Translations under genes and position numbers: made by a program
Source: Grammothele lineata
Lineage: Eukaryota > Basidiomycota > Agaricomycetes > Polyporales > Polyporaceae
NCBI GenBank assembly: GCA_002150815.3
Contig: NDFF03000033.1
Coordinates: forward strand, 620,001-684,000
Length of the DNA: 64,000 nt
Reading direction: 5' to 3'
In this document: in pieces, positions 57,320 to 64,000 of the stretch
Position numbering within the stretch: the first letter of the stretch is position 1
Layout: every line of letters starts with the position of its first letter
The notes under the pieces: model-generated
The model's database searches: none
The model's input: only the letters and a program-made list of their open reading frames with translations
Told to the model about the DNA's origin: nothing

Positions 57320-59411
57320 CATTGCTGTCAACCTCCGCGTATCGATTGGACGAATGTACGAGTATGTACGAGTCACGGGGGAATCCGTGGGTTGTTTCTG
57401 TCTCTCAAGTGCTCCAAATAGCTGCTTCTATAAGTCTGGTGTGTATCGTACGTTTACGGCGGTCTGCAGATACGTGCATCTCGAGATGAAGGACTCTTCA
57501 CTTTCACCCAGGATCGCGAACGCCGCCCGATGCGCTCTTTCGCCGCCCTTATGAAGACGCACTCAACGCCAGCCCTTCGAAATCGCAACTCTGACGTGGG
57601 TGGCGCAGAAGACCACTGAACCATTCCGCGCCTTGAGCGGAGAAAGGGGGGACGAGCGCTATACTTTGCACCCGAGGAAGGCCTTCTCCCGCCGGGTGCG
57701 AGCCGTCGAAAGGGCAGGCGGTCCCCATTGACACGGCTGTGGGAGGCCGTCCCACCCTGGCGGGAACCTCCGCCGCGCGGGGGCGCGCCCGCCGTTCCAG
57801 GCGCGCCTCGCGTGCGCCGTCAGGGCCGGGCCCGACGCACACGCGAGGGGCGAGGGAAGATCCCGCAGGTGAAGGGGCGCAGATCGTTCGCGCTCCCGCG
57901 TCGTCGCGTTTCGAGGCGGTAAAAGCGTCGCGGGGGCATTGCGGAGGGAACGTTGCCAGAGCGCGCCCCTGGTGGGCGCGTTCGAGCATGGCAGGCGTGG
58001 GTGTGCCGCCGGGCACCCGTGAGCGGGTGCTCGGGGAGGGGGACGGGGGTAGGGGTGTGTGAAGAGGTTCCGGGGACGTGGTTAGTCGCCCGCTGGTCTG
58101 CTCGTGGCCTATGACTCGGGCTTAAGAGTGGCAGTGGTGGGACATTGGAAGGCAGACTTTGTTCGCATTCCGGTCAAGTGCTGCCGAGGAGTCGGGCCTG
58201 TTAGGTAGGTGTGGATGAGGAGTTGGCGACGAGGGCGTTGAGGAGACTTCAGACTCGCGGTTTGAGGAGGTCCTGCAAGATCTCTTCATGCCAGGCCGGA
58301 GAAGTTCCGTCCAACTGCCGGCCCGAGTGTACGACTTGGTATGCACGGCGGATTGTAGGCCGACGCCGGCTGAGACAAACACACACAGCAACACCCCGAT
58401 CGTCCTGGGGTGAGCCGTCATGCAAGATAAAGGTATAGACATGTTTGTATCGAGCGTCGTTGCCAGTGGCACGGTCAATTGTCTACGGGAGCTCGCAATT
58501 CCTGCTTTCAGAGGGGCGTCGGGCACCGCGTCGAGGCCCCTGAGTGTCAGTCTTGTTGGAGCATGGTAAGCCGACGGATGCGTCGGACAATGAGTCCGCG
58601 GACTTGTTGTGGAACTCGTCTGCACGATAGCCCACGCTCCTCAAGTTCTCGCCGCTACTCCTCTCATCTTGCTGATTATCCGACAGCAATCGCCCCTTGC
58701 TAGCGCGCCACCTCGTCTAGCATTTCATGATAATCCCAACGGAGAAGCGGGGAGAAGCCCACATAAGCCCATCAGAGCGACGTCAAGAGATACTAGCCGA
58801 CTCAGCAGAAAGGAGCGCGGCCCAGCGCTATTGTCTTGCACAAGTCTGGAAACAGGTAATTCGCGGCAATCCAGGTCGTCATCATGCTAGCACGAGGCTA
58901 TCGCCTGCGGGCGCCAAGGCTTAATTGTTTCGCGCGCGGGAGCCGATCTCAGATCCCCCGTCATGCAGAGCACGCGCTGAACGTATGTCGCGGGGCTCTC
59001 TCGACAGCAGGTGCGCAGACTTACCATTTTATTGTTTTTTCACAGGATTCCAGCCCTCGCTCGAGTGGGCTGCGAGTGCCACCCGTAAGCGCCAACGGGG
59101 CGCGTGGCCGGACCTGCCGTCGGAGATTGTCCCGTGTACCTCAAACGATCGGGTGTCTTGTCAGGACCGGGCGAGGGCGGCGAAACATATGCGGTGACTC
59201 TAGAACGCACGGTCAGGAGAGGAAAAGTGGGGTAGCATGTCAGCTACTCACCACCCGACCCGTGTCCTTTTTAAGGGCGGTAAAGCGATAGCAGGGCGCC
59301 CTCCATTTCCCCGCCCACTCACGGCCACATCAGGACTCGACTCGCTTTGAAGACGGAGGGCCACAGGCTGAGCCACACTCCCCACACTCCCCCCTCTTTC
59401 CGGGCCTTCGC
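57320..59411. other. 2.1-kb intergenic region
   Basis: Long region between two plus-strand genes. A minus-strand frame at 57549-58016 is open for 155 residues in very GC-rich DNA and lacks any motif, so I do not call it. A minus-strand candidate small secreted protein is noted separately. The rest shows nothing recognisable. Confidence 0.4.
58122..58421 (-). CDS. Possible small secreted protein (low confidence)
   Basis: A minus-strand frame starts at an internal ATG near 58421 and reads MTAHPRTIGVLLCVFVSAGV followed by GLQSAVHTKS, resembling a signal peptide. The remaining 70 residues are Ser/Pro-rich with few Cys and end LPMSHHCHS. The frame is open further upstream (to 58625), which weakens the start choice. 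No known family. It could be an effector-like small protein or chance. Confidence 0.2.
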   Translation of the reverse strand: MTAHPRTIGVLLCVFVSAGVGLQSAVHTKSYTRAGSWTELLRPGMKRSCRTSSNRESEVSSTPSSPTPHPHLPNRPDSSAALDRNANKVCLPMSHHCHS

Positions 59412-59419
59412 TATTTAAA
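59412..59419 (+). promoter_or_regulatory. TATA-like box of the C2H2 gene
   Basis: TATTTAAA lies 104 bases upstream of the C2H2 gene start codon, followed by a C/T-rich leader running up to the ATG. Both features are common in fungal promoters. Confidence 0.5.
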
Positions 59420-59522
59420 CGTAATTTCGCCGCGCGGGCCGTGGTTTTCACGAACGTTTACCTTCTGCTTCCCCACGCTACCCCGCTGCTACCCCGCACC
59501 CTCTCGCACCTACCATCACCTC

Positions 59523-61463
59523 ATGCCTGCACCTTCTCGCAATCGCTCACGCCCTGACGACATGTCGCACTCAGCCTCCCAGACCCGCTATTCTACCCGA
59601 AGCTCTGCCGCCGCCTCCCATACGGACGACATCACTCCGGATTTGCCATCTCATCCAGACGATGGCAAAGTGAAAGTCTTGCATCCGAAGGATAGGACTG
59701 CTGAAGCTAAGGTGGGCAACGCTCTACTGCCTTCTGTCAGCCTTCACCTAACACATATGATCACAGCCACAGAAACTGCCTACCGCAAAATGTTCCTGGT
59801 GTGGAAAACTCATGAACCGTATGAGTGACATCAACCGCCACATCGACGTCATACATCTGGGGAAGAAGTGAGTTCGGTTCATCTTCAGCGTCTCGGGCTA
59901 ATCTCTGAACCGTGTTGCGCCAGGCCCCACCAGTGCGAGTTTGTCGTGGACGCGAAGACAGGTGCACGATGCGGCAAGGAGTTCGCTCAGAGGACTCAGC
60001 TGAAAACCCACATGAACACGCAGTAAGATCCCGTCTATTCCCACGCCCAATCCTTCCTCATTCAGTCATGATGTAGCACGAAGCGGAGGCCGTACGAGTG
60101 CAGCGAGTGCCACCGCAAGTTCGGCGACCAGTCATCATGCTCGCGCCACCTCAGGGAGACGCACGAGGGGATCAGGTTCTTCTGTCCCATCTGCGCTCAA
60201 AGGTAAGTTGCTGCGCTCGCATGGATCCTCCCCAGGACGTTCTGCTGACGCCATGAACGCCGTACAGCATCGCACGCCCAACCGCCTTCAGGGATCACAT
60301 CACCAACAGGCATGGCTTCTCGCCCATCCCCACCGGCTCTGACGGGAACGAGGCCAGGCGCCGGTTAGAAGAGCTCTACTGCCATTCCTTGGACTCCTCG
60401 CCCGAATACTTCGCCGCACTCCCGCACTACACTCCGGAGTGCGTTCAGAGAATGCGGGACGCGCGCGAGGGGGGTTCGAAGAAGAAGAAGACGGTTGCCC
60501 GGCGTGGCCGCGGCCCTACTCGTAGGCGGCAACAGTCCCCTAAGGCAGAGGACGTGCGCGCGAACCTGGACGGTGCGTCTCTTCGGTCTTGCTCCGTGTT
60601 GGCGCTTGCTGAACGTTCGTTGTATAGCAGATGAGCGGCTGCGTAACTTCAAGAGCCCTCTGGTCAAGGCGGAGAGCCTGCCCGACATTTCCCTCCTGCC
60701 GCCCATCAGCGATGCAAGCTATGATGGCTACGTCGATACCGGCTTTTACTACAACTCGCCCATGCATGGCGACTGTACGTATTTTTATTTCCCGTTAGAC
60801 CCGGATGAGCACATTGCTGACCGGTGTACCCGTAGATTTGCATCCTCATTATGCTAACGAGAGCTCCATCGAGCCGAGCTTATCTTCGACACCGACGAAC
60901 ACGATCAGCCCCAGTGGAAGCCTTGCATCGACGCCGATCTTGTCCGGCGCGACCGCTAGCTTCGCACATACACCCAGCCACGGCGGTGCCTACTTGCCGA
61001 GGGAAATACCACTACCATATGAGCATCACTCGACGACTGGCAATTGTAAGTGTCTCCTACGCAGTGAGCACGCATGCACACTCGTTGCTTACCGTCATTT
61101 TACAGATCTCGGTATCGAACTAGTCCCGAACCTTCGTGGCGGGCCGATGGATCCTATGGCCCAAGACTGTAAGTCTCACTCTCATGCTCTGTGGCCGTAC
61201 GCCACTTCTAACACCGTCACCCTGTAGACCTTGGCGTATCCGGATTTGGCGGGTGTGCATCGAACGCATCATCACCGTCGGGGGCAATGTCACCGCTCGC
61301 CCTCGGTAGTCATGCCCTCACGCCCACTGAGTCGTACGAGGACCTGTACTACTTTGTTCCTCGGATGTCGTACAACGGACCGGTGTGGCAAGCCCCCGCA
61401 CCGTACTCCGAACGTCCCGTCCCGCGGATCGCACGCTCCTCGATGGGCCAGGTGCCCTCATAG
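59523..61463 (+). CDS. C2H2 zinc-finger transcription factor
   Basis: Likely DNA-binding regulator; no ortholog recognised. The first exon is MPAPSRNRSRPDDMSHSASQ and a disordered Ser/Asp-rich region. Four C2H2-like fingers follow. Finger 1 reads CSWCGKLMNRMSDINRHIDV followed by IH. Finger 2 is CEFVVDAKTGARCGKEFAQR followed by TQLKTHMNTH, with an extended Cys-Cys spacing. Finger 3 is ECSECHRKFGDQSSCSRHLR followed by ETH. Finger 4 is FCPICAQSIARPTAFRDHIT followed by NRH. Fingers 2-3 are joined by a TKRRPYE linker. After them comes a basic region, KKKKTVARRGRGPTRRRQQ, a probable nuclear signal. The C-terminal part is Ser/Pro-rich and split among several small exons, with SLPDISLLPPISDASYDGY, and ends RIARSSMGQVPS. 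About eight introns. Confidence 0.85.
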
Positions 61464-62078
61464 TCGGGCGAGGACCATGATCGTGGCTCTCGCAGTCGCG
61501 TCGTTTCCACATTCTTGGATCTTGCTGTTCGTTGTTCGTTGGGATTTTAGATCGGACTTGTGCGTGGTTGACTCCCGCACCCACTGTACTGTATCTTGTA
61601 GCGTCAGCCTCTTCTTCCGTTCGTGGGCATTCTGTTTTGTAAGATCCGCCGCTTCGCTTTAGCTTGTAGCTATAGTTGTCCTACCCCACCGCTCCATGTA
61701 CTTATGTGGTCTTGTTTTCACGATGTTGATGATGAAATGACGTCTTGTGCTCCCGCGAGTCCGAGGTCCGCCGTGCAATGTCGACGCAGATGAACGCCGC
61801 CCGAGAAGAAGGCGCCGGCCCGCGCCGGCGAGAATGCGCCCGGAAAGCCGAGTCACGTGCAAGAAAAATAGACGACAACAGAGCGATTGTGGCTGATGGG
61901 AGTTGTTCGGCAGAGGGCGATACGAGTTTCGCGCTCTGTCCTCTGTCCGCGCTCTCCGCCACCGCGACCGTTCGCGACGCACACGACGCTCTCTCTCGCT
62001 GGCGGCCTCCTCCGCTCCCCTTGCGCTTGCAGGACGCTTTTGCGCCTCTCTCAAAGCGCGATTGCTACACGCTCAAAA
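61464..62078. other. Intergenic region between C2H2 and ubiquitin hydrolase genes
   Basis: Contains the C2H2 3' region and the promoter of the ubiquitin hydrolase gene. A frame in phase with the next gene is open from 61887, but the preferred ATG is 62079. No separate gene is supported. Confidence 0.4.
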
Positions 62079-64000
62079 ATGCTAGCTTCGCCTCTGCTTC
62101 CGTCTCCCCGTTTCACGGACGAATCCTCATACAAGCCTGCAAAAGATCTCGAGGCCTTTAACAAGCTCCTTCCTCCCCCCATCGAGTTTGTGGAGGGTTC
62201 TTCTACCGGCGTCCTTGCTGTGGCCGACGGCAAATACACACCCATAAACGAGGATCCCAAGTTGGCTGCACCTCCGGTACGAATGAGCTCCCGTCTACTG
62301 CGCGCGCGCCCTTCATGTCCAATGCACTATCTAGGTATCCGAGCCGAAGAAAGCGGCTGCGACATCACCTCAAAAACCCCCGGAGACGTCACAGAACCTC
62401 CCAAAATTCCTTTCCACTGGCCCTCTAGACACCCACTGGCCGGTTGGCAAGACCATTGGCTGTGGCCTAAACAACACAGGGAATACGTGCTTCCTCAACA
62501 GCGCGCTTCAATGCCTGCTACACACACCTCCCTTGCTCCATATTCTGTTGAGACACAACCAGATCGAGCCATGTTAGTACCCCCTACCACTTGATCTCGC
62601 TAGACGCCTCATCACATCTCCTGCTTAGGTCGGACTTCAAAGACCTATCCTTGTATGATCTGTGCGCTTCGACACATTATGGTAGAGGTGCACACGAAGA
62701 AATATTCTATAACTCCATGGGCGGTCATAACGAAGCTGAATAGTGCGCCTCGCTCGGTCTGGTCTGTCCTTGGCTCCTCTGCTTATCGTGCGTCCTTTCA
62801 CAGTGATCGCGAAACACATGCGGAGGGGGAGACAAGAGGACTCGCACGAATTCCTTCGCTACTTTATAGACTCCCTTCAAAAGTCTACTTTAGCGGCTCT
62901 CCCTCAGTAAGTGTCAGCTCTGGCATTGAATCCTTCGGTGCTCAGCGTATCACCAGGAAAGTCGATCAGAAGTTGGCTGAGAAGACGTGGGTCTACGCCC
63001 TTTTCGGAGGTTTGCTTCGGTCTCGTGTCAAGTGCTTGAGTTGCGGTCATAATAGCGACACCTACGACCGGATGATGGACCTCAGTGTCGATATCGCGGG
63101 TGTGGGGTCATTGAAAGATGCTCTACGCATGTTCACTGCTGTTGACCATCTTCGCGGAGCGAACAAGTACAAATGCGAGAAGTGCGTCATGATGACTGCC
63201 GCCAGCGGGACATAGAACTGACATCCCTTAGGTGCAAGAAGCTGGTGAACGCGGACAAGCAATTCACCGTGCACGAGGCGCCCTTGGTACTCACCATCCA
63301 CCTGAAGCGATTTTCTCCTATGGGACGCAAGATTGGCCATCCAGTCAGGTATGACGAGCGCGTCTCCCTAGACTCGTTGATGAGCGACGGTCAATTCGGT
63401 CCCACGTACTCGCTCTACGGCGTCATCTCGCACGCCGGTGGTGGGCCCAATTCGGGCCACTACTATGCGCACGTCAAAAGCGCGAACGGCCAGTGGTACG
63501 AGATGAACGATGAGTCGGTCGTACGACACCACGGTGCGCCGACCGACATGAAGAACGCATACATGCTGTTCTACATCCGCGACAAGGGCCAAGCCCTCGA
63601 GGCAGCCATGAGCGCGCCGTCGACGAGTTCCGTGCGTCTGCCCCAGAAGACAGGCGTCATCGCGAACATGAAGAAGCGAAAGGCCACGGAGACCGACGGT
63701 GAGGACGGTCCGTCGCCCTCCAAGCGGAAGGGGTTCATTGGTCCCCTCCTCCCTTCTGCCGCCTCCCCGTCTTCTCCAGCTCCTCCGGTTCCCTCGAAGG
63801 ATGCCTCCGCTAAGGCCGACCCTCAGGCCGAGATGCTCAAGAAGAAGATTGCTGCAGCCACGTCATCTCAGAACGTGAAGGGGGCGCTACAGAGTCTGGC
63901 GGATTATGCGGACGATAGTGACGACGACGACGATGTGGGCGAGAAGGTTACGCTGAAGGCAGCCGAGAAAGACGGTACGCCTCCTCGTGATCTACCTCCA
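62079..64000 (+). CDS. Ubiquitin carboxyl-terminal hydrolase, USP36/42-like (partial, runs off right edge)
   Basis: A cysteine protease removing ubiquitin; the USP36 group acts in the nucleolus. The protein begins [20 protein letters not shown]. The Cys box is [20 protein letters not shown]. Next come [20 protein letters not shown], then [20 protein letters not shown]. Zinc-finger Cys pairs lie in [20 protein letters not shown] and [20 protein letters not shown]. The His box is [20 protein letters not shown] followed by [17 protein letters not shown]. The catalytic Cys, His and Asp/Asn are all present. The C-terminal tail is Lys/Ser-rich ([20 protein letters not shown]) and leads to an acidic run near 63910-63945, typical of nucleolar proteins. 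About six introns. The sequence ends before the stop codon. Confidence 0.92.

Noticed and set aside
57549..58016. 155-codon minus-strand ORF in the 57-59 kb spacer
   Set aside because: Open frame is expected in DNA of this GC content; composition is biased and there is no motif, splice pattern or start context.
62880..62985. Frame disagreement within the ubiquitin hydrolase
   Set aside because: Using the acceptor ending CACCAG rather than GCTCAG restores a continuous frame (P-Q-K-V-D-Q-K-L), so no mutation is needed.

Overview
This window is nuclear DNA from a filamentous basidiomycete, most likely an Agaricomycete (mushroom or polypore group). The evidence is the intron style (many 50-65 nt introns with GT..AG ends, often interrupting genes every 50-150 nt), the high GC coding DNA, and the gene families present: an AA3-type GMC oxidoreductase, a GH53 galactanase, DUF6534 membrane proteins, an F-box protein, a velvet factor and a basidiomycete-type PPR protein. 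The species assignment is inference. I see no rRNA gene, CRISPR array or intact transposon, and no tRNA gene I can support.

Layout, left to right. (1) 0.4-14.4 kb is an accessory region: an intact, intron-rich GMC oxidoreductase (minus strand), 3 kb of mostly featureless DNA with two weak fragments, two DUF6534 membrane-protein paralogues in the same orientation separated by 2.2 kb, and a secreted GH53 endo-galactanase with a clear TATA box. (2) 14.8-29.5 kb is a housekeeping block: AFG1-like mitochondrial ATPase, nicotinamidase, a TDA3-like FAD oxidoreductase, an SBDS-N/RTC3-like protein, the MutL homologue MLH3, and a TPR-SET protein. (3) 29.4-38.5 kb has long intergenic stretches around a secreted CAP/PR-1 protein, a divergent pair (prefoldin subunit 2 and complex I subunit NDUFS8), and one unrecognised long ORF. 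(4) 38.5-50.2 kb holds an INO80-subunit-F-like protein, complex I subunit NDUFA13/GRIM-19, a two-HMG-box protein, a GNAT acetyltransferase and a 1,181-residue PPR protein. (5) 50.6-64 kb holds a VelB-like velvet factor, an ArfGAP, an F-box protein, a four-finger C2H2 protein, and the front part of a USP36-like ubiquitin hydrolase that runs off the right edge.

Functional themes: plant-cell-wall-directed secreted activity on the left (GMC oxidoreductase, GH53); mitochondrial function spread through the middle (AFG1, NDUFS8, NDUFA13, PPR); chromatin, development and transcription on the right (SET, INO80F, HMG, velvet, C2H2). Several neighbouring genes are divergent pairs with short shared promoters.

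The most unusual signal is in gene structure. Reading-frame reconstruction demands very small exons: 4 nt in the RTC3-like gene, 8 nt in the GMC gene, and a 13-nt exon conserved in both DUF6534 paralogues. The velvet gene needs a GC-AG intron. I did not find a convincing wholly new biological system. All exon joins were worked out by eye from frame and family similarity, so splice sites need transcript data.
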